This document shows positions 45,264-54,292 of a stretch of 64,000 nucleotides of DNA, piece after piece (the stretch's first letter is position 1; each line of letters opens with the position of its first letter). The translations under genes were made by a program, and so were the position numbers. Below the pieces are notes generated by a model. The model saw only the letters and a list, made by a program, of their open reading frames with translations. It was not told where the DNA came from and searched no databases. The stretch lies in assembly GCA_031292215.1 (NCBI GenBank), contig JARLHO010000071.1, forward strand, positions 1 to 64,000. The letters are read 5' to 3'. The DNA comes from Syntrophobacteraceae bacterium. GTDB taxonomy: Bacteria > Desulfobacterota > Syntrophobacteria > Syntrophobacterales > Syntrophobacteraceae.

Positions 45264-46268
45264 TCACCCTATGGATACGCGGTATGGTTTTAGCGATTCG
45301 AAATCCGCTGTCCCGACCCCCGCCCGTTCGGCCTGCATTATAAATGGCAAATCCTTGGCCGTTTTCCCCAAAAGGCGCGCGCCCGCGGAATCTGCTGCGA
45401 CCTGGTCTGTGCTTGCTATCATCGTCTCGGTCTTTTTGAGATCGGATAGGGACCCGCCGGTCGGCCCGTTGGACACCATGGTGAATGTGCCGTCCAGGAT
45501 GACTAAAGTGGGCTTTATCATGAGAGCCAGATCTTTTATGAAAGTGTGTATATTCTGGTGGAAGATGTTTCGCCTGCCGCCGATAAATCCGTACCAGTTC
45601 TTCATGGCCATCGAAGCGCCGCTCCGGTGGTGATCCTTTACAGGGCAGATCCCGATAAGCTTTGTGACCCCCGTAAATGCGCCGGTAAAAACCGGCCAGT
45701 CCCGGATAAGGCTCGAACCCGGGGCCGTAAACTCCGTAAATAACGATTCCCGGGGCAAAATCAACTCGGCCCCCGAGCTCCGCGCCGCCTCCCCGATTCC
45801 GCTAAGCGAAAAACAGCTCTCCGGGTCGTTTATCGGGTTATCGGTTACGGCTACCGATGCGGCGCCGGCGCGAAAGCACAACCGCGTCACCTCGGCTACC
45901 AACTCCGGACTTGTCGTAGCACACAGGGAGGGCGGGGAAGCGAATGCGCAGTTGACCTTCATGAGGACCCGGTCTCCCTTTTTTATGAAACTACCCATGC
46001 CGCCCAGCGCCTCTATCGCGCCGTCAATGGCCTTAATTCTGCCGCCCCCCGTGGCTATCGCAATCTTTTTTCCAACACCCGGCACGATAAAATCGGGCAG
46101 GACCCCCGGGGGCTTTTCCGCCGAAGCGCGAGGGCCAAAAGGGTCGTGCAGAAAATAGCCAACCCCGGCGGCAACTCCTACGGTCGCCCCGGCTTTTGCC
46201 AGCCGGATCAAAAAATCGCGCCTGTCCATCCCGGGTTGTCCGGGCCGCTCTTTTCCCATCTTTTTCAT
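45264..46268 (-). CDS. Tat-exported DUF362 protein
   Basis: A 334-residue protein with a Tat signal (DRRDFLIRLAKAGATVGVAA). The body matches DUF362: KKGDRVLMKVNCAFA, GAASVAVTDNP, and the region GICPVKDHHRSGASMAMKNW. DUF362 proteins often accompany ferredoxin domains; here the ferredoxin clusters are on the next gene. The start overlaps the end of the DUF6599 gene by four bases, so translation is coupled. Role is not known. Confidence 0.82.
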   Translation of the reverse strand: MKKMGKERPGQPGMDRRDFLIRLAKAGATVGVAAGVGYFLHDPFGPRASAEKPPGVLPDFIVPGVGKKIAIATGGGRIKAIDGAIEALGGMGSFIKKGDRVLMKVNCAFASPPSLCATTSPELVAEVTRLCFRAGAASVAVTDNPINDPESCFSLSGIGEAARSSGAELILPRESLFTEFTAPGSSLIRDWPVFTGAFTGVTKLIGICPVKDHHRSGASMAMKNWYGFIGGRRNIFHQNIHTFIKDLALMIKPTLVILDGTFTMVSNGPTGGSLSDLKKTETMIASTDQVAADSAGARLLGKTAKDLPFIMQAERAGVGTADFESLKPYRVSIG

Positions 46269-47239
46269 CGCACCACCTCGGATATCTTGCGGTAGACCCG
46301 CAAGGCGACATCTTTTGCGCTTTCAAGCTTATCGACTTCGTGGGCGCCGGCAAAAAAAGCCCCCCTGTGCATGACCACTTCATAGGTATCGAACACCTTG
46401 TATATTTTGGCGCCGGGGGCGTCAATCATTTCACCGGCCGCCACTCCTCCGTTTTCCAGGAGAAACTTCCCGTAGGCTGCGGCAATATCTTCTGCTTCCT
46501 TCGGGCTCTTTCGCCGGGAAATAAAGGCGGTGACCTGGCAGCCCCGATCGGTGTATACGGCGGTATAAACCCGATCCAGGCCGCTCATGGAGAAAACATC
46601 CTTCATGTGGAGCGAAATGGTCGAGCGGTCCAGAAATTTATGCGGAAAAAAAGACTCGATCGTAAGTCCCCCGGAGCGGGGTTGACCTTTTACGAGGTTT
46701 ATCGCCAAAATCTTCATGTCGCCCATAAGGCCCGGGGCAGACGAGGTGATTTCGAAATATTTTGGTCCTGCTGCAAAAAAGATCGCATCGGCTGTGCGGT
46801 AGGCGGAGTCGCCCCCACCGCTCGACGCAAGGTTTAGCGGCTTGGAATCTTTTCGCTTTTGGAGGCTGTAGACCGAAAAGGCGCCGGCCGAATCCCGCAT
46901 CTGGTAGACGCTTAGTTCGATCCAGCTTTTCGCATCGGTTTTTTTGGCAAACCGCCTGACGGTGAGTTCTACGAATCCGGTCGAAAGATAGAGATCGGCT
47001 TTGCCGTCGATCTTATCGGACAGGGTCCCGGGATCGAAAGTCTCCTCGCGGCCAAAGGGGGCAAGATCGGCTGGAAGGTTTGCCGCAACACCCAACGGAA
47101 CCCCCGAGACACCGGGGCCTCTCCCGGATGCGGATTTTGGGGGATTTGCGCCATACCAATACACCCCGCCCGCTATTACTGCCAATAGAGTCAGTAGGAA
47201 GACCCCGATACAGGTTTCCAATACGCCCGCTCGCCGCAT
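46265..47239 (-). CDS. DUF6599-like membrane-anchored protein
   Basis: A 324-residue protein with an N-terminal signal anchor (residues about 10-28, CIGVFLLTLLAVIAGGVYW). The rest is expected outside the cytoplasm and matches the pattern I associate with DUF6599: LAPFGREETFDPGTLSDKIDG, YLSTGFVELTVRRF and AGAFSVYSLQKR. ATG 47239 has AGGAGG four bases upstream and is preferred to the GTG before it. It is the first gene of the operon that continues with DUF362 and the polyferredoxin. Confidence 0.75.
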   Translation of the reverse strand: MRRAGVLETCIGVFLLTLLAVIAGGVYWYGANPPKSASGRGPGVSGVPLGVAANLPADLAPFGREETFDPGTLSDKIDGKADLYLSTGFVELTVRRFAKKTDAKSWIELSVYQMRDSAGAFSVYSLQKRKDSKPLNLASSGGGDSAYRTADAIFFAAGPKYFEITSSAPGLMGDMKILAINLVKGQPRSGGLTIESFFPHKFLDRSTISLHMKDVFSMSGLDRVYTAVYTDRGCQVTAFISRRKSPKEAEDIAAAYGKFLLENGGVAAGEMIDAPGAKIYKVFDTYEVVMHRGAFFAGAHEVDKLESAKDVALRVYRKISEVVR

Positions 47240-47301
47240 CACGCCTCCTGTGTGGCCGGTTGGCTAAATATAGCAAGCGGGAAGAGAGCAAACAAGGACC
47301 G

Positions 47302-48009
47302 TCAACCGCCTTCGCCGTAGAGTTCCCGCATGGCCTCCGAGTAGCGATCCGGTGCGTCGTAGATAGAGAAAGGTTTTTCGATCCTAAGCTCTTCTCCCCC
47401 GCCCTTGCGGCATTCGAGGTGAACGAGCCTGCCAGGCTCCCCCGGAAAGGAATGGATAACCGTAAGCCGCTTGGGAGTAAATCCCTGGTCAAAAGCCGTG
47501 CAAAACAGATGGCCAAGCCTTGTCGCCGGATAGACGACCGCTACCCGGCCACCCGTTGGGACAAGCCGCCTTGCGGCTTCAAAAACGTCTGTAACCGTAG
47601 CCGTTAGTTCGTGACGGGCGAGCGCCTTCTGCCTGTCGGGGTTTACGCGTCCGGCGCCGGGTTTTCTGTATGGCGGGTTGCTAAGGACCAGATCGAAGCT
47701 TCCGGCCGCCAACACCCCCGCCCCCTCACGGAAATCGAGCCTGTGGACCTCGATAGTATCCCCGAAATGATTTTGCTCGACGTTTTTTCGGGCAAGTTCG
47801 GCAAGTTCGGGCTGAATCTCCACTGCCGCGATCTTACGCTCGGTCTTTGCCCGGTAAGCCAGGATCAGGGAAATGATGCCGCAACCCGTCCCCAGCTCCA
47901 GAACCCGGTCGTTTTTGTCGATGCGCGTAAGCCCTGCCAGCAAAACGGCATCGAGCGAAAAGCGATACCCTTTCTGCTCCTGGCAAACGATGAGTTTTCC
48001 GCCAAACAT
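47302..48009 (-). CDS. trmN6: tRNA1(Val) adenine-N6 methyltransferase TrmN6-like
   Basis: A 235-residue protein of the class I methyltransferase fold. The signatures are YRFSLDAVLLAG, VLELGTGCGIISLILA (motif I) and LVLSNPPYRKPG, the NPPY motif of N6-adenine methyltransferases. The overall pattern and length match the YfiC/TrmN6 family that modifies A37 of tRNA-Val. It lies 29 bases after the DUF1015 gene on the same strand and is likely co-transcribed. Substrate specificity is inferred from the family. Confidence 0.85.
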   Translation of the reverse strand: MFGGKLIVCQEQKGYRFSLDAVLLAGLTRIDKNDRVLELGTGCGIISLILAYRAKTERKIAAVEIQPELAELARKNVEQNHFGDTIEVHRLDFREGAGVLAAGSFDLVLSNPPYRKPGAGRVNPDRQKALARHELTATVTDVFEAARRLVPTGGRVAVVYPATRLGHLFCTAFDQGFTPKRLTVIHSFPGEPGRLVHLECRKGGGEELRIEKPFSIYDAPDRYSEAMRELYGEGG

Positions 48010-48038
48010 GGCATCGCTGGTTAAAAGCCGTTGTTCTC

Positions 48039-49385
48039 TCAGACGATTTCCTCGTTGGGATAAAGGGGATTTATCACAAGCCCCGAGGTCACCTTCGGAT
48101 AAAAGTAGGTGGACTTGTGAGGCATTATCAGCCCGGCATCGGCAACCTCTCGGACCTGCTCGATTCGCGTTTGATTTATAAAAAAACCGGCATCGAACCG
48201 ATCCGACATTGCCGCTTCGACGGCCCCGGAAAAATCGTGCATGAAACTGATGTTGCGCTCATCTGCCAGGAACTGCTCCGAGAGGCCGAAAATCTCACGC
48301 AGGAGCACCTGGTCGAGCACGACGACATCGAGCGTCCTAAGCGCGGGGGCAATGTCTTTCCGGGCGAGAAGCGAGGAAACCTCCTCTTTTTTTGCCGTCA
48401 GCACATAGGCACATGCAGCCTTCCTGCAATACACCCCGAGGGTGATCTCCTTTCGCAAGCCGCCGGCCCCGATGGCTTTTTTCCATTCCACCGCCCGGTC
48501 CCCGCTTTGCACTTGGAAGCGTTCGACATGGAAAAGGTCTTTGGCCTTTTCCATAACCTGCTCGCAGTCCCGGTCGCCGAGATTTCCAAGGAGCCGGTGG
48601 GTGGGCAAAATGGTTAGGCCCGGCTCGTTCATATCGGTAAGGTAGACCATTATGAATTCGTAGGAAGCGTTGGCGTTGCCCCCGCCATACCGCTTGCGAA
48701 GTTGATTTCTATAATTTAGCGCCGTTTCGTAGCGATGGTGGCCATCGGCTATAAAAATGGGCTTATCCCCCATGAGTTCCCGTACCCGGTCGAGGATGAG
48801 CCGCTCTGTTACGGGCCAGAACCTGTGGGCCATACCCGTTTTGTCTGTAAATGAAACCGGCGGCGCCACCGGTGCTTCGCCGCTAAGCGCGCCATAGACC
48901 TGTTCGCCCGAATCCGGATAGAGCGCGAAAACCGGGCTAAGGTTTGCATTGCAGGCGACCATGAGGCCCAACCGTTCGTCTTTTGCGGCCTGAAATGTTT
49001 TCTCGTGAGGGCGAACCCTGCCCGAGGAAAAATCCTCCAGCCTCAATGCGCAGATAAAGCCCCTGCGCGTCTTGACCGGTTCGCTCTCCGTCTTATAGTC
49101 CAGTTCGTACCTGTAAATGGACGGCTGCGGGCTCCGAACGAGAATGCCTTGCTGCGTCCATTGTTTGATCCATGCCGCCGCCCTGGTATGGGGATTGTTT
49201 TGAGCAGAGTCTTCCGGCGTGGTCAATCCCAGCTCGAGCCGTATGAAGTTATAAGGGTTACCGTCGTGGAAAGCCCGCTGCTCATCCGAAGATATGACAT
49301 CGTAGGGGGGGATGGTTACCCGAGCGAGATCGTGGACTTCTTCCAGGTTGTAGCAAAAACCTCTAAAGGGGGCGATTGCAGCCAT
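48039..49385 (-). CDS. DUF1015 family protein
   Basis: A 448-residue soluble protein recognised by IAPFRGFCYNLEEV, VTIPPYDVISSDEQ and PIFIADGHHRYETALNYRN, the defining DUF1015 patterns. The family has an unknown enzymatic role, often found with serine- or phosphoserine-metabolism genes, which are not here. ATG 49385 gives MAAIAPFRG; the longer frame to 49556 is not supported. trmN6 follows. Confidence 0.88.
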   Translation of the reverse strand: MAAIAPFRGFCYNLEEVHDLARVTIPPYDVISSDEQRAFHDGNPYNFIRLELGLTTPEDSAQNNPHTRAAAWIKQWTQQGILVRSPQPSIYRYELDYKTESEPVKTRRGFICALRLEDFSSGRVRPHEKTFQAAKDERLGLMVACNANLSPVFALYPDSGEQVYGALSGEAPVAPPVSFTDKTGMAHRFWPVTERLILDRVRELMGDKPIFIADGHHRYETALNYRNQLRKRYGGGNANASYEFIMVYLTDMNEPGLTILPTHRLLGNLGDRDCEQVMEKAKDLFHVERFQVQSGDRAVEWKKAIGAGGLRKEITLGVYCRKAACAYVLTAKKEEVSSLLARKDIAPALRTLDVVVLDQVLLREIFGLSEQFLADERNISFMHDFSGAVEAAMSDRFDAGFFINQTRIEQVREVADAGLIMPHKSTYFYPKVTSGLVINPLYPNEEIV

Positions 49386-49472
49386 TAGCTTCGAATGTCC
49401 TTTCCGCAACGTGCGTTGGAATAACCGGTATTTTAGCAATGAGGACGCTCTAGCTAACATAGGTTGAGCCTT

Positions 49473-49502
49473 TTGACAAGCGGGTTGGAAGTTTTTGAGA
49501 AT
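49473..49502 (+). promoter_or_regulatory. Predicted sigma70-type promoter for the UbiB-like gene
   Basis: TTGACA (49473-49478) is followed after 18 bases by GAGAAT (49497-49502), just before the ATG at 49525. If used, transcription would begin near 49509, which also excludes a start at 49495. Confidence 0.4.
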
Positions 49503-49524
49503 AAATACCTTGGGTGGAGAGGAT

Positions 49525-50967
49525 ATGAACTGGGAGTCCCTGATAGCCGAAAACATTCTCGGATGGCTGCTTCCCGATAGTTACGCCCGCTACCGCGGGC
49601 CTGTGCTCTCGGCTCTTGCTTTGTTTCTAAAAGAACTGCCGGCCAACCGCATAAAAGACATCGCCGCCGATCAGGCTCGGCTGCCTTCCGAGGCGAGCGC
49701 CTTGGACCGACTGGTCCGCCTTCTGCGCTGTTGCCCGGTTCTGCACAAAATCGGACAAACCCTGGCAAGAGACCGAAACCTGCCCGCCGAATTGCGACTG
49801 GGACTGCAAAGGCTCGAGTCTTTAGCCCCCTTGATCCCCATGGAGGCCGTAAAGCAGGTGCTCGAGCAGGAACTGGGCCCGCTGGATCGCCTCGGGATAA
49901 CGCTTCTGCACCCCGCCCTGGCCGAAGCAAGCGTCGCCGTGGTAGTCCCCTTCCAATTTTTCCGTGGGAAATCGCCCCGCAGCGGGGTCTTCAAGGTGCT
50001 AAAGCCCTCCATTGAGGAACGCATGGAAGGTGAGTTGGCCCTTTTGGAGCGGGTGGGCTCATGTCTTGACAAAAGATGTGAAAAGCTGCGGATTCCCAAA
50101 CTCGATTACCGCGATTCGTTTAACCGCGTTCGGGAAAAACTCATCAATGAAGTTCGGCTCGACAGGGAACAGGAAAATCTCTCTTTGGCCCGCCGCCTCT
50201 ATAGCGGGAACCCCCGGGTCGCGATCCCCGAGCTCTTCGATTTTTGCACGCCAAAGGTCACGGCCATGGAACGGCTAACAGGAAAGAAGGTGACCGAATG
50301 GGGCGCGGACTTCCAGAAAAAAGAAATGGCAAGGCTAATAATTGATACCCTCCTCGTCCAGCCGATCTTTGTAAAGGAACCCGGGGCGCCCTTTCACGCA
50401 GACCCGCACGCGGGAAACCTTCTCCATCTAAAAGACGGCCGTCTCGCCGTCCTGGATTGGAGCCTGGTCGGCCGGATAACCGAAACCGAACGCGTGTCGC
50501 TGATGCAAATCATTCTGGGGGGCCTGGCTTGTAGTCCGGAAAGAATAACCGATGCGCTCTCACGGCTCCTGACCGCTGCGCCCGGCGACCCGCCGGCCCT
50601 GCGGGACGCCGTCGATAGAAGTCTAGTGCAGATAAAAAACAGCCGGTTGCCCGGCTTTTCCTGGCTAAAGGAACTCCTAGACGATGTGGTCCGTTGCGCC
50701 GGCCTGCGTTTGGGAGCCGATCCGATGCTTTTTAGACGGGCTCTGCACATGGTCGAAGGCGTTGCCGCAGACCTCGGGGGTGATGCGGGACTAATCGAGC
50801 GGGTTTTCCTTAGCGAGTTTGGCTATAATTTTTCCGCCGAATGGCCCCTGCGGTTTTTCGCGCCCCCCGATTCCCACGACTTCCCCACCCGTATCTCCAA
50901 TTATGATTTGGCAGCCCTTTTGATGAGCTATCCGTTAAATCTCCCCAGACTTTGGCCCGATATTTAG
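49525..50967 (+). CDS. UbiB/ABC1-family protein kinase-like
   Basis: A 480-residue protein. The ABC1 kinase-like domain is marked by VRDLDREQENLSLARRLY-like segment (here RLDREQENLSLARRLY), MERLTGKKV, and the catalytic/metal region FHADPHAGNLLHLKDGRLAV followed by LDWSLVG. The family assists ubiquinone or other isoprenoid lipid biosynthesis and is an atypical kinase/ATPase; the exact quinone target in an anaerobe (menaquinone) is an inference. Start 49525 follows GGAGAGGAT; the TAG stop at 50965-50967 overlaps the first bases of the downstream inverted-repeat element. Confidence 0.85.
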   Translation: MNWESLIAENILGWLLPDSYARYRGPVLSALALFLKELPANRIKDIAADQARLPSEASALDRLVRLLRCCPVLHKIGQTLARDRNLPAELRLGLQRLESLAPLIPMEAVKQVLEQELGPLDRLGITLLHPALAEASVAVVVPFQFFRGKSPRSGVFKVLKPSIEERMEGELALLERVGSCLDKRCEKLRIPKLDYRDSFNRVREKLINEVRLDREQENLSLARRLYSGNPRVAIPELFDFCTPKVTAMERLTGKKVTEWGADFQKKEMARLIIDTLLVQPIFVKEPGAPFHADPHAGNLLHLKDGRLAVLDWSLVGRITETERVSLMQIILGGLACSPERITDALSRLLTAAPGDPPALRDAVDRSLVQIKNSRLPGFSWLKELLDDVVRCAGLRLGADPMLFRRALHMVEGVAADLGGDAGLIERVFLSEFGYNFSAEWPLRFFAPPDSHDFPTRISNYDLAALLMSYPLNLPRLWPDI

Positions 50968-51147
50968 GGCTTGTCCGTAAATAAAACCTTTGTGCTTGCA
51001 TCCGGCTTTTGGCCTGCTTTGGCCGCTCCTCAATCGCAAAATCCTCGACGTAGCTCTGCTACGCCTGCGGTTTTGCTCAATCGTCGCGACCAAATCAGTC
51101 TCAAAATCCAGCGCAATCCCTAAAAGGTCTATTTACGGACAAGCCCT
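50966..51147. repeat. MITE-like element with 18-bp perfect terminal inverted repeats
   Basis: The ends are agggcttgtccgtaaata (50966-50983) and its exact reverse complement tatttacggacaagccct (51130-51147), 182 bases overall. Similarity of the two ends continues imperfectly for about 10 more bases. It has no coding capacity. Its left end forms the last bases of the TAG stop of the UbiB-like gene. Confidence 0.8.
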
Positions 51148-51317
51148 TAGGCGCGCTGCGCGTCTCCACGCTAATTACCACTCGCGAGATTTCGGGTACG
51201 GCCTTGATCATCACCGCCTAAGAGGTGTATTATTTTTTCAGCAGATTTTTGGAACGGCAATCCCGCAAAAGGGGAAGTTGCAAGGTGCTGTGGTGTGAAA
51301 AATTGCAAAGGGCGAGG
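50968..51317. other. Intergenic region holding the MITE-like element
   Basis: Between the UbiB-like gene and the secreted unknown. Besides the inverted-repeat element it has a 170-base stretch with no clear promoter or RNA, apart from an AT-rich patch near 51230. Confidence 0.5.
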
Positions 51318-52151
51318 ATGGATCCCAAGTCAAACCTGATGATAAAAATATCGATCTGCGCGGCGCTCTTTTTCCTGGTCGGATTTTCCTGCCGCCAGAC
51401 CCTTTGCCTTGCCGATGAGGCCGAGCCGGCCCAGGTGGAGGCTGTGGTTATAAACGTCGATCAATGGGCCGTTTATGTGCCCGATCGGGTCTTCTATTTT
51501 GATACGAACGGGGACAAAAAAAAAATTGAGTCCCTAAGAAGAGCAGCCAATCGGTTGCGAAATAAAAGGGCTCTTATCACCTACTACTCGCCCGCAAACC
51601 CCTCCCGGGACAATCGAGCCATACTCTCCGACATCGTCCCTGCCGGAAATAATCCCAATAGTGAAAAGCCCGTGCAGGAAACGGCAAAACCGGCCGACGT
51701 CTCGCAGACTAAAGTTACTCCCAACCCGGCGGAGCAGGAAAAACCGCTTCCAAGCCAAACGGTTCCCTCCCAGTCTCCGATAACCGATAAACAGGTCGCC
51801 GCATTCGTTGAAGCTCTTCGCCAGGCGGCGCCACACACCGGAAATCCCAACGACGGGCTCTACAGCGACTGGAAGGTAAAAGCCGGAAATATTCTTCGCT
51901 GGTCGAAGCAATGCATGGGAAGGGAAATGGACCCGGCCGAATTTGCGGCTAATCCCCCAAAAGCTCGTGAGGTAGTTACCTTCGAAATGGGTAAAATACT
52001 CCGCCGGGAGTATGCGATAAGCAACGACATATATGTGGCTGTGTGTCGCGCCGCCTCCTGGTGGATGACAGGAGATCCCGGAAAATATGATACTCCCCCG
52101 ACCAGTTCCTATACGACAAAAGTCCTGGGGTATTACATGAGAGCCCTCTGA
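51318..52151 (+). CDS. Exported protein of unknown function
   Basis: A 277-residue protein with an N-terminal signal peptide (IKISICAALFFLVGFSCRQT, cleaved near residue 30 or lipidated). A short domain follows (VNVDQWAVYVPDRVFYFD-like: here VINVDQWAVYVPDRVFYFD and ALITYYSPANPS), then a Pro/Gln-rich linker (residues about 105-150), then a C-terminal domain with WSKQCMGREMDPAEFA and CRAASWWMTGDPGKY. I do not recognise either part. ATG 51318 gives the signal and lies after a weak GGCGAGG site. Confidence 0.55.
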   Translation: MDPKSNLMIKISICAALFFLVGFSCRQTLCLADEAEPAQVEAVVINVDQWAVYVPDRVFYFDTNGDKKKIESLRRAANRLRNKRALITYYSPANPSRDNRAILSDIVPAGNNPNSEKPVQETAKPADVSQTKVTPNPAEQEKPLPSQTVPSQSPITDKQVAAFVEALRQAAPHTGNPNDGLYSDWKVKAGNILRWSKQCMGREMDPAEFAANPPKAREVVTFEMGKILRREYAISNDIYVAVCRAASWWMTGDPGKYDTPPTSSYTTKVLGYYMRAL

Positions 52152-52617
52152 CCGGGGCACTCACCTCCCTCTTTTGCAATGACGCGCATGGAGGGGCTTG
52201 GCTCGATCGCCCCCTTTTTTTTGCAAAGCTGACAATTACCCACACATGCGCCCACTTACCCCTTAGCGGAGACTCCCAAGAAAGGGGCTTGGCCTGATCG
52301 CCCCCCTTTTTTGCAAAGGGGGGTTGGGAGGATTTTTTAAATGTTTCCCTTTAGCAGCAGCCTCAAACCATTCGCGAGAGAATCGGGCAAGAGGATGACC
52401 GATGCAAAACGGGCTCTCAGGCCCACATTTGGGCGGAAACGACTCAGAGATTAGAGATCACGTCCTTTAATGGTAAGCTACATGGCTTGCCCCCAAATCC
52501 GTACTCTTGGGGCAGGGCGCACCCCCAAAAAAAGGAGGTAGCGGCAGCCTGCCGCCCCCCCTCGGAATATCAATTTCAAGACTGGAAGCCGTGTCTCTAA
52601 GTAACACCTGCGCAGGT
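52152..52617. other. Non-coding region with repeat copy E
   Basis: About 466 bases. The first part is repeat copy E (52174-52337). The remainder includes cctgccgcc/ggcggcagg-type inverted segments and poly-C/poly-A runs but no frame with a ribosome-binding site and no tRNA. No function is seen. Confidence 0.6.
52174..52337 (-). repeat. Dispersed repeat, copy E (inverted orientation)
   Basis: Reverse-oriented copy with gacgcgcatggaggggcttg, the right terminus gctgacaattacccacacat and the second module cggagactcccaagaaaggg. The module order is permuted relative to copy B, so the family is modular rather than a single fixed unit. Confidence 0.8.
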
Positions 52618-54102
52618 TTACCTGCGCCGGCCACCCTTTGGTCCGCCACCTCCCGCGCGAGCGGCGGTTCTCATTGAGCCTCCGCCACGCTTAAACCCTG
52701 CGCCAAAGGCGCCGCCTCTACCTCCGCCAAATGAGGAGCTCCGAACTCCGGATAAACGCCCCGCCCCGCGGCTAAAACCTGCGCCGGATCGGCCCCGTCC
52801 GCCTCCAAACGAGCGTCCTCCCCCGCCAAAGGATCGGCCGCCTCTCCTAAACGACTGTTTTCTTCCGTCGTAAGAGCGCGAGCCTGCAGCCCTTCTAAAA
52901 GAAGGGTTCCGGCCATGGCTTCCACGCCGGCCTGAAAACCCGGATGGGCCTGCCCGATGCCAACCGGCGCGCGAGGCGCGGCCGCGAAATGGTCCGCCGC
53001 GTCTTCCCCCCTTAAAAGCCCGTCTCACCGCACCTTCAAAACGTCTTGCGCCCGGTCCGCGTCCATGGAAGCCAGCGCTGCGGGGGTGGAAACGGACCCC
53101 GGATCCGCTAAAACCCGATCGACCGTACGCTCGAAAATGTCCACGGTGGCCGTAGGCGCGGCCAAATCGTCCACCGGCGCCCACTCCATGCGCTCCCCTC
53201 TCGGCGCCTCCACTCCTGGCAACCGCCGACCTGGCAGCACCCCAGGTCGAGCTCCCGGCGCCGAACCGTCCGCTTACAACGGCCTGGCGCAAGCCAGTCG
53301 TTTGGAAACTGCTCCGAAAACTTCCTACGTTCACCGTATTAATATTTACCGTGCGGTTTATATTGAGATAAACTTGATGATCGCGCCATCCCCACGAACC
53401 CCAGCCCCAGCCCCAGACCGGTCCAACGGTCACCGAGCCCCAAAACCCGAATACCCCGACAACCGGCGATACGACCACGCCGGGCCAAACCGGATAGTAG
53501 GCAAACGGCGGGTATGCCGGCCACCACCACGTTCCGTAAACCACCACCGGATTGTAGCGTGGAACATACACAATTTGAGGGTTTGCAGCCCGGATCTCGA
53601 TACACTCCCGCCGGACCACAACCCGTTGCTCGGCTGTCGTTCTAAGATGTCCTGCTTCGTGCGCTCTTCGCCGCAACCTCTGAATGGAGTCCATAACCTC
53701 GATCTGCTGAGCCAGAAACGCTTCCCCCAGCTTTTGAGTCCATTCGGGTTCCTGCGCCATCATATCCATAACCTGTGGAAAAGGGGCAAGCGCCTTGACG
53801 CTTAGCTCCCACTCCATCCTGTCCAGTGCCTCATTTAGCGCCCTTCCTCTTATCCCCTCTTGCTCTCTTAGCCAGTGGTCCGCCTCCATTACCTGCTGCG
53901 GATAAGTCGCCGCCAAAAGAATCTGAGCAAGCAACGAATCGGGATAGAGCGCTATCGGGGCAAGCATCTGGTCCAATTGCTCCTGGCTAAATGTCGCCAC
54001 AACAGGTGGTGGCGGCCCCTGCTGCCCAAAGGCCCGCCAGGGGACCATAAAGACTGCGGCCACAGCAATCACCGCCCAGGCTATAATCAACTTTTGCCTC
54101 AT
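52618..54102 (-). CDS. DUF3300 envelope protein with Gly/Arg/Ser-rich tail
   Basis: A 494-residue protein with a signal peptide (IIAWAVIAVAAVFMVPWRAFG). The DUF3300 pattern follows: FSQEQLDQMLAPIALYPDSL, LLAQILLAATYPQQV, WLREQEGIRGRALNEALD and the aromatic block NPVVVYGTWWWPAYPPFAYY. From about residue 290 to the end the chain is dominated by Gly, Arg, Ser and Phe (for example GGRSFGGGGRSFGGGRGRSG), probably disordered. ATG 54102 follows GGAGGA at eight bases; the TTG just upstream is less likely. The 93-residue aromatic protein lies upstream on the same strand. Function is unknown. Confidence 0.85.
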   Translation of the reverse strand: MRQKLIIAWAVIAVAAVFMVPWRAFGQQGPPPPVVATFSQEQLDQMLAPIALYPDSLLAQILLAATYPQQVMEADHWLREQEGIRGRALNEALDRMEWELSVKALAPFPQVMDMMAQEPEWTQKLGEAFLAQQIEVMDSIQRLRRRAHEAGHLRTTAEQRVVVRRECIEIRAANPQIVYVPRYNPVVVYGTWWWPAYPPFAYYPVWPGVVVSPVVGVFGFWGSVTVGPVWGWGWGSWGWRDHQVYLNINRTVNINTVNVGSFRSSFQTTGLRQAVVSGRFGAGSSTWGAARSAVARSGGAERGAHGVGAGGRFGRAYGHRGHFRAYGRSGFSGSGVRFHPRSAGFHGRGPGARRFEGAVRRAFKGGRRGGPFRGRASRAGWHRAGPSGFSGRRGSHGRNPSFRRAAGSRSYDGRKQSFRRGGRSFGGGGRSFGGGRGRSGAGFSRGAGRLSGVRSSSFGGGRGGAFGAGFKRGGGSMRTAARAGGGGPKGGRRR

Positions 54103-54229
54103 CAAAAAATTCCTCCCCCTTTATGAATCGATGCCGCCTGTATAAGGACAAAAGACATCGGGCGGAAATGTCATTGCCGCCCTCGCCACGGCCTTTCGTT
54201 CGACGTGATTCATTGGTAAGCTGCAAATG

Positions 54230-54260
54230 TAGGTTGGGTTGAGCAAAGCGAAACCCAACA
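54230..54260 (+). repeat. Palindromic gtaggttgggttgag repeat, copy 2
   Basis: Nearly identical to the copy at 30430-30461, with the same upstream aagctgcaaatgta and the same hairpin halves. It lies between the DUF3300 and the 93-residue protein genes. Confidence 0.75.
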
Positions 54261-54292
54261 AGTTAATCTTTAACGCAACCTAATATTCAATC

